64,000 nt of DNA from CAYXEN01 sp964464035 (GCA_964464035.1 CAYXEN010000002.1:1-64000); one strand, 5' to 3'; numbered from the stretch's first letter, positions 32,578-43,757 are shown. Notes: generated by a model not told the origin, from the sequence alone. Translations and numbers: made by a program.

Positions 32578-33981
32578 ATGACGACGTTTGCAGGAGCCAC
32601 GGGCATGGGCGAGAGACCCCAATGGCAGAATGAGATCCTCGAGGAAGGCGAACTGTACCTGGTCGGCGGGGTGGTGAGGGACGGCGTGATGGGAGGCAGG
32701 GGAGGGAGCGAGGACTACGACTACGTCGTGACGGGAATCGATCCGCGGAGGCTCGAGGATATCCTGGGAAGACACGGCGAAGTGCGCTTCGTCGGCAGGT
32801 CGTTCGGCGTATACAAGTTCACGCCGGCGGGCGAGTCGGCCTCGCTGGACGTGGCTTTTCCGCGCCGGGAAACCTCCACCGGGCCCGGTCACAAGGATTT
32901 CGAAGTCGATTGGGACTGGAGGCTCCCGATAGAGGCGGATCTGGAGAGGCGCGATTTCACGATGAACGCGATGGCGCTCAGCATTAGAGACGGGAAGTTG
33001 ATCGATCCCCTGGGGGGAAGGGATGATATCGAGCGCCGGCTCGTGAAGATGGTTTTCCCCGAAGCCTTCAAGGAGGATTCCCTCCGGATCCTTCGCGGAA
33101 TCCGGTTCGCCGCGCGCTTCGAATTCGACATCGATGCGGCCACGAGAGGGGCGATGATCGAAGCGGCTCGGCTGATCCGTTTCTTGAGCCCGGAAAGGAT
33201 ACAGGAAGAACTGTCCCGCTTGCTCACGCAATGCGCCAAGCCGAGCGTCGGCTTCATGGAGATGCACGAGATCGGTGTATTGAAGATCATCCTTCCCGAG
33301 CTCGACAGGTGCGCCGGCGTCGCCCAGAACGAGTTTCACCCCGACGACGTGTTCATGCACAGCCTCAAGACGTGCGACTGTGCGCCGCGGGACAACCTCG
33401 CGGTGAGATGGGCGGCCCTGCTTCACGACGTGGGCAAGGTGGACAAGAAACAAAAAATAAGAGACGAGCATACGGGGGAAGAACGTATCGTCTTCTACCA
33501 GCACGAAAAACTGAGCGCCGAAGCCACGGAGACGGTCCTCAAGCGGCTGCGCTACGGCAAGGCTCTTGTCGAGAAGTGTCGGAACCTCGTACTCAATCAC
33601 ATGTTCAATTATGAGAGCGAATGGGGAGAGAGCGCCGTCCTGAGATTCATCCGGCGGGTCGGCGAAGACGGGATCGGCGATCTCATGGCCCTACGCAGGG
33701 CGGATTGCGGATCGCGCAACCTTGCGGGGGAAGCGGAGAAACTCGCGGAATTCGAAAAGCGTATAGACGAAGTCCTGGAAGAACAGCGGGCGTTTTCGCT
33801 GGAGGACCTCGCGATAGACGGGCGGACGGTCATGAATGTCCTCGGGATCGAAGAGGGCCCCGAAGTCGGCAGGATCCTGGAAGAGATCCTCGAGGAAGTC
33901 ATCGGGAACCCCGCTTTGAACACGAGACGAAAACTCAAGGCGCTGATGAAGAAGAAGTACGCAAAAAGAAAGCCCCTGTAA
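32578..33981 (+). CDS. cca: CCA tRNA nucleotidyltransferase / poly(A) polymerase family with HD domain
   Basis: 467 aa, class II nucleotidyltransferase. The head has LVGGVVRDGVMGG and the carboxylates in EDYDYVV, then RRDFTMNAMALS and RILRGIRFAARFEF, the neck-region block typical of the family. A C-terminal HD domain has WAALLHDVGK. It adds or repairs the 3' CCA of tRNAs. This matters locally because the tRNA-Arg at 55348 lacks an encoded CCA. Poly(A) polymerase activity cannot be excluded from sequence alone. The gene ends inside a terminator. Confidence 0.9.
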   Translation: MTTFAGATGMGERPQWQNEILEEGELYLVGGVVRDGVMGGRGGSEDYDYVVTGIDPRRLEDILGRHGEVRFVGRSFGVYKFTPAGESASLDVAFPRRETSTGPGHKDFEVDWDWRLPIEADLERRDFTMNAMALSIRDGKLIDPLGGRDDIERRLVKMVFPEAFKEDSLRILRGIRFAARFEFDIDAATRGAMIEAARLIRFLSPERIQEELSRLLTQCAKPSVGFMEMHEIGVLKIILPELDRCAGVAQNEFHPDDVFMHSLKTCDCAPRDNLAVRWAALLHDVGKVDKKQKIRDEHTGEERIVFYQHEKLSAEATETVLKRLRYGKALVEKCRNLVLNHMFNYESEWGESAVLRFIRRVGEDGIGDLMALRRADCGSRNLAGEAEKLAEFEKRIDEVLEEQRAFSLEDLAIDGRTVMNVLGIEEGPEVGRILEEILEEVIGNPALNTRRKLKALMKKKYAKRKPL

Positions 33982-34004
33982 GCGGTGTCAGGGGTATTCT
34001 TTTT
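33973..34004 (+). terminator. Rho-independent terminator of cca
   Basis: Stem CCCCTG (33973-33978) with CAGGGG (33989-33994), a 10-nt loop, then TATTCTTTTT. The cca stop codon lies within the loop. Confidence 0.7.
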
Positions 34005-34198
34005 GGAAAAGTGGTTGAAAGGATTCAACGTTCCAAAAAGTCGAGTAAGTCAATGGGGCAAAACTGACTTACAGAGGCTTTCAATGCAAAGCTACTAATT
34101 GAGTGCTGATCTTGTCAACGATTTTATTGGTTGTTCCGGAGAGGCATTCGTCATAGAGTGCTGCCAGCCGGGCGGCCGTGTTTGCCAAAAAGGGGCTC

Positions 34199-34516
34199 AT
34201 GCATATGGACGACGATGTGTTCATCTCCAAGCTCAACGAGATCACCAGAGAGTACAGGCTCAAGCTCCCGATCCTCGAAGGCGGCAGGGAGCCCAAGGGC
34301 AGTGAACTCGAGGTCTGGGCACGGTTCTTCGAGCTGTGCCTCAAGAAGGGCATATCACTTGGGGACCAGAGGTGGAAGCGCGTGAAGATGGAAACGAGCG
34401 GCTCGAGGGCCGTGTTCTCCCTGGAGGGCGCGAGGGCGGAGGCCGCCGACTCGGATTTCCGAGTAGGGTTGAAGCTGCTCCTGAGCCTTTTCGGCGAGGG
34501 CAGAAGCGGGCAATAA
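34199..34516 (+). CDS. Small hypothetical protein
   Basis: 105 aa from the ATG at 34199 (AGGGG 3 nt upstream); an ATG at 34205 is equally possible and has better spacing. Acidic start (MDDDVFISKLNEITREYRLK), an aromatic helix (ELEVWARFFELCLKKG) and a Ser/Arg-rich C-terminus. No motif recognised, no signal peptide or TM segment. It sits alone between cca and dnaK. Codon use and composition look protein-like, so I keep it at moderate confidence. Confidence 0.5.
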   Translation: MHMDDDVFISKLNEITREYRLKLPILEGGREPKGSELEVWARFFELCLKKGISLGDQRWKRVKMETSGSRAVFSLEGARAEAADSDFRVGLKLLLSLFGEGRSGQ

Positions 34517-34602
34517 ACACCGCCAAATAGTCGTAATTCCTGCCAATATTACAGCATCAAATGAGGGGGTCAATGCCCCGAAGGTGCATGTGGATTCTTA
34601 AC

Positions 34603-34631
34603 TTGTTTTGTTTCTTTGGGTTGTATATATA
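34603..34631 (+). promoter_or_regulatory. Candidate sigma-70 promoter upstream of dnaK
   Basis: TTGTTT (34603-34608), a 17-nt spacer and TATATA (34626-34631), in an AT-rich stretch about 90 bp before the dnaK ATG. No CIRCE inverted repeat was found nearby. Confidence 0.4.
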
Positions 34632-34718
34632 TCCCGACTTGGCACGTGCATTGATTAACTCAAGTCGAATAGCATCTGCAAGATGACTGTTTGAAGAATC
34701 TACAAGAAAGGGTGATGA

Positions 34719-36653
<1,935 letters not shown>

Positions 36654-36727
36654 TCTCGCGGAGGCGCGCAAGAACAGCCTCGGCTGATGCGCCGCGGAAC
36701 GAATGGACGCGGCAAACCGATTTATGC

Positions 36728-36757
36728 TTGACCCTGACGCCTGGAGCTTATTAATCT
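36728..36757 (+). promoter_or_regulatory. Probable promoter for tRNA-Val
   Basis: TTGACC (36728-36733) and TAATCT (36752-36757) with an 18-nt spacer; TTAATC one base earlier gives 17. The expected start is about 15 bp before the tRNA 5' end. Confidence 0.5.
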
Positions 36758-36779
36758 ACTCAAAGTAAGCTCGATAGGT

Positions 36780-36856
36780 GGGCGATTAGCTCAGTTGGTT
36801 AGAGTGCCTGCTCGACACGCAGGAGGTCACTGGTTCAAATCCAGTATCGCCCACCA
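36780..36856 (+). tRNA. tRNA-Val (GAC) with C at position 33
   Basis: Acceptor stem GGGCGAT/ATCGCCC, D-arm GCTC/GAGT, anticodon stem CCTGC/GCAGG, loop TCGACAC with anticodon GAC at 36814-36816, T-stem ACTGG/CCAGT, and CCA encoded. Position 33 is C rather than the near-universal U. Every stem is intact, so the gene looks functional. Confidence 0.88.
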
Positions 36857-36910
36857 TTTCTATTCGATTCTATTCGATGAAGCACAGTCCCAAAGAGGCG
36901 CGCCGCAATC

Positions 36911-38833
36911 ATGACAGTCATAATAATGCCGGACGGCTCGGAGAATGCTTTCGAAGCCGAGAAGGTACCCGTTAGCGAAGTGGTCGCTTCTCTCGGCGAG
37001 AGGTGGAAGCGGGAAGCCGTCGCGGTAAAGTTCGCCGGCGAGGTGTTCGACCTCCACCAGTCGATCACCGGCAGGGGCGAATTCAGGGTTCTCACGGCAA
37101 AGGACCCCGAGAGTCTCCCCGTTCTCCGCCACACTGCTTCGCACCTTCTCGCCTATGCGGTGAAGTCCCTCCACCCGGACGCGAAGCTCGGTATCGGCCC
37201 TCCCATCGAGGATGGATTCTATTACGATTTCGATGTGAGCACACCCTTCACCCCCGATGACCTTGCCGGCATCGAGAAGAAGATGGCGGAATTGCTCGCC
37301 GCCAAGCCCGGGATCCGCCGCGAAGTGTGGGATCGCAAGAAGGCGATCGAGTTCTTCGGTGCCAGGGGTGAGGATTACAAGGTCGAATTGATCGAGGATC
37401 TTCCCGACGAGAGGGTTTCGATCTACTTCCTGGGTGACTTCGTGGATCTTTGCGCGGGGCCGCATCTAGGCGAGGTCAAGTGGCTCAAGGCGCTCAAGAT
37501 CCTCTCCTCCGCGGGAGCCTACTGGCGGGGGGATTCCAAGAGGCCGATGCTCCAGCGGATCTATGCCACGGCGTATTTCAAGAAGAAGGATCTCGACGAG
37601 TATCTGAAGCGCAGGGAAGAAGCGGAGAAACGGGATCACCGCAAGCTGGGAAAACTTCTCGATCTTTTCGACGTGAACGAGGAGGCGGGAGGCGGTCTCG
37701 TCTTCTGGAATCCGAAGGGCGCCGTCGTCAGGGACGTCATCGAGCGTTACTGGAAACGCGAGCACATCGAGCGCGGGTACGAGCTGGTTTTCACGCCGCA
37801 TATCGCCCGCGCGGGACTGTGGCGTACGTCCGGACACTACGACTATTACCGGGAAAACATGTACACGATGGACGTCGACGGGCAGGAGTTCGTGCTGAAG
37901 CCGATGAACTGCCCCGGACACATCCTCATCTACAAGCGAAGACTCTACAGCTACCGGGAACTTCCCGTCCGCTTCGCCGAGATGGGGACGGTCTACAGGC
38001 GCGAGCTGTCGGGGACGTTGCACGGTCTGCTCAGGGTGCGGGGGTTCACGCAGGACGACGCGCATATCTTCTGTACCCACGAACAGGTGCACGAAGAAGT
38101 GGACGGGACCCTTTCCTTCGCAATGGACATGCTCCGGGCGATGGGATTCGAAGAGTTCAAGATAGAGCTGAGCGTTCGCAGTCCCGGCGACCGGGACAAG
38201 TACGCGGGGAGCGACGAGGAGTGGGAAATGGCTGAAAGCGCCCTGGAGGCGGCTGTCGAGAGGAAGGGGCTCCAGTACAAGCGGATGGAAGGCGAGGCGG
38301 TCTTCTACGGCCCCAAGATCGACATCAAGGTGATCGATGCAATCGGGCGCTCGTGGCAGCTGAGCACCGTTCAGTTCGATTTCAACCTGCCCAAGCGGTT
38401 CGACGTCACATACGTATCCCGGAGCGGAGAACGCCTGCAGGTGTACATGGTCCACAGGGCGCTCCTGGGATCCCTGGAGAGGTTCATGGGCATCCTGACC
38501 GAGCACCATGCCGGGGCGTTTCCTCTCTGGCTCGCCCCGGTGCAGTGCATCGTTCTCCCGGTGGGCAAGGCCAGCCATTCGTACGCGCTGTCCACCTTGG
38601 AGGAGCTCCGGAGGGAGGGAATCCGCGCCGATATAGACATGCGCGAGGAGAAGATCGGCTACCGGATAAGAGACGCCGAGATGCAAAAAATCCCCTACAT
38701 GCTGGTGGTCGGCGAGCGGGAGGCTGAGAGCCGAGCGGTGGGCGTGCGAAAGAGGGGCGAAGGCGACTTGGGGAGCAGGAGCCTCCAAGAAGTAATGACG
38801 GAAATAGTTGACGCGGCCAAGCCGAAGTATTAA
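36911..38833 (+). CDS. thrS: Threonyl-tRNA synthetase
   Basis: 640 aa, full length. The N-terminal TGS domain spans about 1-65. The editing domain has HTASHLLAYAVKSLHPDAK and GIGPPIEDGFYYDF, and DLCAGPHLG supplies further ligands. The class II catalytic domain has PMNCPGHILIY (zinc Cys), MGTVYRRELSGTLHGLLRVR (motif 2) and QCIVLPVGKASHSYA leading into the anticodon-binding domain at the C-terminus. It charges tRNA-Thr and clears mischarged Ser. I saw no T-box leader upstream. It follows tRNA-Val by 54 bp and is followed by the infC leader. Confidence 0.97.
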   Translation: MTVIIMPDGSENAFEAEKVPVSEVVASLGERWKREAVAVKFAGEVFDLHQSITGRGEFRVLTAKDPESLPVLRHTASHLLAYAVKSLHPDAKLGIGPPIEDGFYYDFDVSTPFTPDDLAGIEKKMAELLAAKPGIRREVWDRKKAIEFFGARGEDYKVELIEDLPDERVSIYFLGDFVDLCAGPHLGEVKWLKALKILSSAGAYWRGDSKRPMLQRIYATAYFKKKDLDEYLKRREEAEKRDHRKLGKLLDLFDVNEEAGGGLVFWNPKGAVVRDVIERYWKREHIERGYELVFTPHIARAGLWRTSGHYDYYRENMYTMDVDGQEFVLKPMNCPGHILIYKRRLYSYRELPVRFAEMGTVYRRELSGTLHGLLRVRGFTQDDAHIFCTHEQVHEEVDGTLSFAMDMLRAMGFEEFKIELSVRSPGDRDKYAGSDEEWEMAESALEAAVERKGLQYKRMEGEAVFYGPKIDIKVIDAIGRSWQLSTVQFDFNLPKRFDVTYVSRSGERLQVYMVHRALLGSLERFMGILTEHHAGAFPLWLAPVQCIVLPVGKASHSYALSTLEELRREGIRADIDMREEKIGYRIRDAEMQKIPYMLVVGEREAESRAVGVRKRGEGDLGSRSLQEVMTEIVDAAKPKY

Positions 38834-38920
38834 TATAGCGTGCACAAGCAGGGGATTCTCCCCTCACCTGCCGTCGAGTCGATTGGTAAGGTTTCTGTTT
38901 GCCGAAGTGTGTCGTATGCG

Positions 38921-38947
38921 AACGGATGCCTGCCATCCGTTTTTTTT
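38921..38947 (+). terminator. Rho-independent terminator / attenuator in front of infC
   Basis: A perfect 8-bp stem, AACGGATG (38921-38928) with CATCCGTT (38934-38941), a 5-nt CCTGC loop and eight Ts (38940-38947). It lies only 9 bp before the infC AGGAGG site. It could end thrS transcription or attenuate the infC-rpmI-rplT transcript. The loop CCTGC is complementary to GCAGG at 38848-38852 upstream, which would allow an alternative pairing (inference). Confidence 0.7.
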
Positions 38948-38972
38948 GTTTCAAACAGGAGGTTTGTGGAAT

Positions 38973-39575
38973 ATCGCTAGAACGTTTCGTATCCGGGTAA
39001 ATCGCCAGATAAGAATCCCGGAAATAAGGCTGATAGACGAAGAAGGGAATCAACTCGGCATCATGCCGACGTCCAAGGCCCTGGAGATGGCGATGGAAAG
39101 GGGTTACGACCTCGTGGAGATTGCCCCGCAATCGCGGCCGCCGGTATGCCGGATCATGGATTTCGGCAAATACAAGTACGAGTTGAAGAAGAAGCTCAAG
39201 CAATCCAAGAAGAAGCAGCACGTAATTCACGTAAAAGAGATAAAGTTCAGGCCGAAAACCGAGGAACACGATTACCAGTTCAAGAAGCGTCACGCCGAGG
39301 AGTTTCTCGGGAAGAACGACAAGGTCAAGTTCACCGTCATTTTCAGGGGACGGGAACTCAGTCACAAGGAGCTGGGCGAAAGAATTCTCACGAGAATCAA
39401 AGAGGAGCTGAGCGATATCGGGGTGGTTGAGAAAGACGTCTCCTTCGAGGGGCGAATAATGACCCTCATCATGGCCCCCATCGCCGGCAAGGAGAAGCAG
39501 GTCAAGAGCGAGGGCGGGCAAGCCGCGGCCGAAGAGAGCAAGGAAGGTAACGATGCCGAAACTGAAGAGCAATAG
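38973..39575 (+). CDS. infC: Translation initiation factor IF-3, apparent AUC start
   Basis: 200 aa if translation begins at ATC 38973. Homology begins within a few residues ([19 protein letters not shown]), and the only ribosome site is AGGAGG at 38957-38962, 10 nt upstream. No ATG or GTG fits; a TTG at 38964 is one base from the AGGAGG. The N-domain has [18 protein letters not shown] and [16 protein letters not shown]; the C-domain has [19 protein letters not shown] and [18 protein letters not shown]. Non-AUG starts (AUU, AUA, AUC) are the known basis for infC autoregulation. The C-terminal 25 residues are a Glu/Ala-rich extension. It overlaps rpmI by 23 bp. Confidence 0.92.
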   Translation: MARTFRIRVNRQIRIPEIRLIDEEGNQLGIMPTSKALEMAMERGYDLVEIAPQSRPPVCRIMDFGKYKYELKKKLKQSKKKQHVIHVKEIKFRPKTEEHDYQFKKRHAEEFLGKNDKVKFTVIFRGRELSHKELGERILTRIKEELSDIGVVEKDVSFEGRIMTLIMAPIAGKEKQVKSEGGQAAAEESKEGNDAETEEQ

Positions 39576-39750
39576 AGGAGCGAGAAAGAGGTTTCGTGTG
39601 ACGGGAACCGGGAAGATCGCCCGCAACCACGCGTACAAGAGTCACATCCTGACCAAGAAAAGCTCCAAACGCAAGCGCAAGCTCGGCAAGAGCGCCCTGG
39701 TCGACGGAGCCAACATGCGCAGCGTCAAGCGCATGCTCCTTTGCAAGTAG
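39553..39750 (+). CDS. rpmI: 50S ribosomal protein L35
   Basis: 65 aa, highly basic, [20 protein letters not shown] onward with the [16 protein letters not shown] core. Typical length and position between infC and rplT. The ATG lies inside the end of infC, 23 bp overlap, with AAGGAAGG upstream, so translation is probably coupled. Confidence 0.97.
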   Translation: MPKLKSNRGARKRFRVTGTGKIARNHAYKSHILTKKSSKRKRKLGKSALVDGANMRSVKRMLLCK

Positions 39751-39822
39751 CGGCGGATCCGAACCGCGACTCGAGACTGGAAATCCGGGAACGAATACTA
39801 TGAATACAAGGAGGTAGTCGTC

Positions 39823-40185
39823 ATGCCCCGCACCAAGAACAGCGCCGCCAGCAGGGAGAGGCGAAAGAAATATCTAAAGGCCGCGAAAGGCTTTTACGGC
39901 GGAAGATCGAAGCTCTACCGCACGGCACGCGAGAGCGTCGAGCGGGCGTGGACCTACGCCTACAGGGACAGGAAGCAGCGCAAGAGGGATTTCCGGAAGC
40001 TCTGGATCGCCCGGATCAACGCGGCCGCCAGGCTGAACGGATTGTCGTATAATCGCTTCATCTGCGGGCTCAAGAAAGCCGACGTCGAGATCAACCGCAA
40101 GATGCTCGCCGAGATGGCGGTCAACGACGAGCAGGGTTTCAAGGAGCTGGCCGAGATGGCCAAGGAGGCCGTGAAGGCATCCTAG
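39823..40185 (+). CDS. rplT: 50S ribosomal protein L20
   Basis: 120 aa. [20 protein letters not shown], then [20 protein letters not shown] and [19 protein letters not shown] are the conserved L20 blocks. ACAAGGAGG lies upstream of the ATG. L20 is an early-binding 23S assembly protein and in known bacteria represses this operon through its leader, which fits the attenuator-like hairpin upstream of infC. Confidence 0.97.
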   Translation: MPRTKNSAASRERRKKYLKAAKGFYGGRSKLYRTARESVERAWTYAYRDRKQRKRDFRKLWIARINAAARLNGLSYNRFICGLKKADVEINRKMLAEMAVNDEQGFKELAEMAKEAVKAS

Positions 40186-40257
40186 GCCGCGGGACATGGC
40201 GGTCCGGCCGGGAGTGTCCGGCGGCGCCGGCTTCGGGATTGACTCCGATATCGGCCC

Positions 40258-41328
40258 GTGACGAATGATACGGACAAACAGCCGCCGCCGCTCGAGGAGC
40301 GCGGAAAATCGATAATGGACATAGACAGGCTTCGAAAGACCATTCCCCGCGATATTGAGAATTGCCATACCCGAGAAGATCTTCAAACCATCCGCATAAA
40401 GTACCTGGGGCGAAAGGGCGAGATCACGGGCCTGCTTCGGGCGATAAAGGATCTTCCGCCCGAGGAGCGCCCGGCTGCGGGTGCGGCGTTGCAGAAACTC
40501 CGTGGGGAATGTGAAGCTCTCATCGCCGCCAAAGAGAAGGAGTTCGGCAGCGGCGAAACGTACGACGTATTCGGAGATTATCCGGCCGACCCGACGCTGC
40601 CGGCGCACGACGGCGAAGTGGGGCATCGGCACGTCCTTTCCCAGGTTCTGCGCAGAATAAAGAAGATCTTCTACGGATTGGGGTACTCGCTGGCATCCGG
40701 CCCGGACGTGGAACTCGAGTATTACAATTTCCAGGCCTTGAATTTTCCCCCGGAACACCCTTCCCGGGATCTCCAGGACACCTTCTACGTAACGGACGAG
40801 ATACTTCTGCGCACTCAAACTTCGCCGGTGCAGGTCCGATACATGGAGAAGCACAAGCCTCCGCTGAAGATAATAGTGCCGGGAAGGGTGTACCGGAACG
40901 AGAGCATCGATCAATCACACGCCGCCGAGTTTCACCAAGTCGAAGGATTGTACGTCGACAGGGACGTTTCCCTGGCCGACTTGAAGAAAGACGTGGAAAT
41001 ATTCGTGCGGGAGTTTTTCGGCCCCAAGAGCAGGGTGCGTTTCCGGCCGCATTTCTTCCCCTTCACCGAGCCGAGCGCTGAAGCCGACATGTCATGCTTC
41101 GCATGCAACGGGGAAGGATGCTCGATCTGCGGCAACGCGGGGTGGATCGAGATCATGGGAGCGGGAATGGTACATCCGAACGTACTGCGCGCCGCCGGTT
41201 ACGATCCGGCCGAGTATTGCGGATTCGCCTTCGGGCTGGGGGTGGACCGGATAGTCATGCTCAAGTATGGAATCAAGGACATAAGGCTCTTCCTGGCGAA
41301 CGACCTTCGTTTTCTCAGACAGTTTTGA
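40258..41328 (+). CDS. pheS: Phenylalanyl-tRNA synthetase alpha subunit
   Basis: 356 aa from GTG 40258; an ATG at 40315 (giving MDIDRLRK) is a likely alternative because neither has a strong ribosome site. The N-terminal coiled-coil is followed by IKYLGRKGEITGLLRAIKDL. The class II catalytic core shows motif 1 around LYSLASGPDVELEYYNF-like sequence, ALNFPPEHPSRDLQDTFYV, and motif 3 at GFAFGLGVDRIVMLKYGI. Cys pairs in CFACNGEGCSICGNAGW are unremarkable for the family. It works as an alpha2-beta2 enzyme with PheT, encoded 15 bp downstream. Confidence 0.95.
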   Translation: MTNDTDKQPPPLEERGKSIMDIDRLRKTIPRDIENCHTREDLQTIRIKYLGRKGEITGLLRAIKDLPPEERPAAGAALQKLRGECEALIAAKEKEFGSGETYDVFGDYPADPTLPAHDGEVGHRHVLSQVLRRIKKIFYGLGYSLASGPDVELEYYNFQALNFPPEHPSRDLQDTFYVTDEILLRTQTSPVQVRYMEKHKPPLKIIVPGRVYRNESIDQSHAAEFHQVEGLYVDRDVSLADLKKDVEIFVREFFGPKSRVRFRPHFFPFTEPSAEADMSCFACNGEGCSICGNAGWIEIMGAGMVHPNVLRAAGYDPAEYCGFAFGLGVDRIVMLKYGIKDIRLFLANDLRFLRQF

Positions 41329-41343
41329 CGAAACGGTGACGAT

Positions 41344-43740
41344 ATGCTGATCAGCTTGTCATGGTTGAAGAAGTACGTGGATATCCCGGTGCGGATCCAA
41401 ACCCTGGTGGAGGATCTCACCATGGCCGGGCTCAACGTGGAGAAATGCACGTCCGTCGGGATCACGGACGAGAGGATAATAGTTGGTGAAGTGGAAGAAG
41501 TGAGCAGGCATCCCAACGCCGACAAGCTGAAGTTGTGCAGAGTGAGATTGGGGGAGGGCAGGGTTCAGGAGGTAGTATGCGGAGCTCCCAACGTCGAGAA
41601 GGGTCAGAAGGTTGCAGTAGCCTTGGTGGGAGCGTCCCTTCCCGGCGGGATGAAGATAAAGAAGGCCAAGATCAGGGGAGTCGTCTCCGAGGGAATGATA
41701 TGCTCGGAAAAGGAACTTGGGCTGGGCGAAGACGCGGCCGGCATCATGGTTCTCGACGACTCGCTCGAAGTCGGCGCCCCTCTCTCGGAGGCGCTGTCGA
41801 CCTCGGACACCATACTTGAAATCGAAGTGACTCCCAACCGTCCCGACCTGCTGTCGCACTTCGGCGTGGCGAGGGAAGTAGCCGCCCTGTACAAGCTCGA
41901 TCTCGAGTTCCCCGAGGCGGCTTTCGAAGAGACGGATGCGGCGGGGCACATGAAAGTCGTGATCGATGACGAGAACGATTGTCCCCGGTACACGGGCAGG
42001 ATCATAAGGGGGGTAAAGGTGGGTCCTTCGCCCTCCTGGCTGGTCAAGGCGCTTGAATCGGTGGGAATAAACAGCATCAACAACATCGTCGACGCGACAA
42101 ACTTCGTGATGCTGGAGCTCGGACAGCCCCTCCATGCTTTCGATCTTTCCAAACTCAGGGGAGGGGTCGTGAGAGTGAGGAGGGGAGGCAAGGGTGAAAG
42201 CTTGAACGCGCTGGACGGAGAGTCCTACGAGCTCGGCGACGAGCATCTGGTGATCGCGGACGGTGAGGGAGCCGTAGCGCTTGCGGGCATAATAGGCGGT
42301 GTGGAGACCGCCGTCTCGAACGAGACGAGAGACATCTTTCTCGAATCGGCGTGTTTCGATCCGGTCGTCGTGCGCCGGGCGAGAAAGGCTTTGAATACCA
42401 CCACGGAAGCCTCGTATCGCTTCGAGCGCGGAGCCGATCGCGGTATCTGCAAGACTGCGTCCGATCGAGCTTGTTCGCTTATCCTGGAGTTGGCCGGCGG
42501 ACGCGCGGGCGGATTCATCGACGTCTATCCCGCGGGATACGCCCCGGTGAGGATAAGCCTTCGCCGCAAGGAGGTTCAGAGGGTATTGGGCGTCGGAATC
42601 CACGTCGATGAGATTAAAGCCATACTGGAGAGCCTCGAGTTCAAGTGCGTGGAGAAGACCGAAGAGGAGCTCGTCCTGGAAGTTCCTTCTTTTCGCCCCG
42701 ACGTAGTGGAGGAAGTGGACCTCATAGAAGAGGTGGCAAGGATCTACGGCTACAACCGCATAGGCAAAGGTTGGGATTTTCGCTGCACCACCTATGCCAG
42801 GGAAGACCGTTTCGACGAGTTCGTTGAATCCGTTCTTGATCACCTGTGCGCGCGCGGCTTCGACGAGGTGATCACATCTTCTTTCGGCACGGGCGGGGAA
42901 GCGGGGATCTTCGGTTGGGCCGAGGACGACGCAAGGTCCAACCCCATCAGATTGAGAAATCCTCTCACCTCGCTGCATTCATGCATGCGCACCAGCCTGC
43001 TGCCGGGCATGCTCGACGTCGTGAAGCTGAACATCGACATGGGCGTGAAACGGATGAAAATCTGCCAGGCGGGCAAGGTCTTTCTCCGCAAGCGCGGTGA
43101 AGAGGGCCTGCCGGACGAGCGGATGATCCTGGAGCTCGTCATGACCCGCCCGATGGGAAGCGACTTCTGGTTTGACTCGAAGAAAGAAATGTATTTATTT
43201 GATACAAAAGCTGTTATAGAAGAGCTGGCCCGGTCTTTCAAGGTTGACCTGTGGCACGACTTTTGTTATGATTTCGACGGGGTATCGGGAGAATTCTTTT
43301 ACAGCAGAGGCGAAAACAGGGTGATCGAGGGTGGGCCGATCGGGCGAAAGGCCGCCGAGAAGTACGATTTCGAGCAGGCGGTGTGGCACGTATCCATCGA
43401 TCTGGAGAGGTTTTACAAAGCCATGGAGGTGCGCCCGGCCCACAGGCCTCTTCCCGAGTATCCCGTATCGAAGCGCGACCTCTCCCTCATCGCACCCGAG
43501 GGCGTCGGTTACGATGAGATCGAAAAAACTCTGGTCAAGACGGGAGGCGCCTTGATAGAATCGCTAAAGCTGTTCGACGTGTATTATGGCGAAAACATTC
43601 CCGAGGGGACCAGGGCTTACGGCGTGCGGATCCACTTCAGGTCTCCGGAACGAACGCTCACCGATAAGGAGATCGACAAACTGGTGGACAAGATTCTTCG
43701 TAAGCTCAAGAGCGATTTGAAGGTAAGCATAAGATCTTAG
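41344..43740 (+). CDS. pheT: Phenylalanyl-tRNA synthetase beta subunit
   Basis: 798 aa, the usual length. LISLSWLKKYVDIPVRIQTL opens the protein, followed by the OB-fold tRNA-binding domain (EVSRHPNADKLKLCRV, VVCGAPNV), the B3/B4 editing domain, the B5 domain (VEEVDLIEEVARIYGYNRI) and a C-terminal FDX-ACB anticodon-binding domain (YPVSKRDLSLIAPEGVGYDE). It binds tRNA-Phe and edits Tyr-tRNA. The order pheS-pheT-zapB-like-zapA is common. Confidence 0.96.
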   Translation: MLISLSWLKKYVDIPVRIQTLVEDLTMAGLNVEKCTSVGITDERIIVGEVEEVSRHPNADKLKLCRVRLGEGRVQEVVCGAPNVEKGQKVAVALVGASLPGGMKIKKAKIRGVVSEGMICSEKELGLGEDAAGIMVLDDSLEVGAPLSEALSTSDTILEIEVTPNRPDLLSHFGVAREVAALYKLDLEFPEAAFEETDAAGHMKVVIDDENDCPRYTGRIIRGVKVGPSPSWLVKALESVGINSINNIVDATNFVMLELGQPLHAFDLSKLRGGVVRVRRGGKGESLNALDGESYELGDEHLVIADGEGAVALAGIIGGVETAVSNETRDIFLESACFDPVVVRRARKALNTTTEASYRFERGADRGICKTASDRACSLILELAGGRAGGFIDVYPAGYAPVRISLRRKEVQRVLGVGIHVDEIKAILESLEFKCVEKTEEELVLEVPSFRPDVVEEVDLIEEVARIYGYNRIGKGWDFRCTTYAREDRFDEFVESVLDHLCARGFDEVITSSFGTGGEAGIFGWAEDDARSNPIRLRNPLTSLHSCMRTSLLPGMLDVVKLNIDMGVKRMKICQAGKVFLRKRGEEGLPDERMILELVMTRPMGSDFWFDSKKEMYLFDTKAVIEELARSFKVDLWHDFCYDFDGVSGEFFYSRGENRVIEGGPIGRKAAEKYDFEQAVWHVSIDLERFYKAMEVRPAHRPLPEYPVSKRDLSLIAPEGVGYDEIEKTLVKTGGALIESLKLFDVYYGENIPEGTRAYGVRIHFRSPERTLTDKEIDKLVDKILRKLKSDLKVSIRS

Positions 43741-43757
43741 CAGGGAGCCGATAGAAA

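Noticed and set aside
36857..36910. T-box leader for thrS
   Set aside because: The gap between tRNA-Val and thrS is 54 bp, too short for a T-box with specifier and antiterminator.
41359..42978. Long open frame on the minus strand antisense to pheT
   Set aside because: It is fully covered by pheT and its translation has no recognisable family and a skewed Arg/His-rich composition. Long antisense frames like this are expected at this GC. The same applies to the minus-strand frames over thrS and dxs and the plus-strand frame over asnB.
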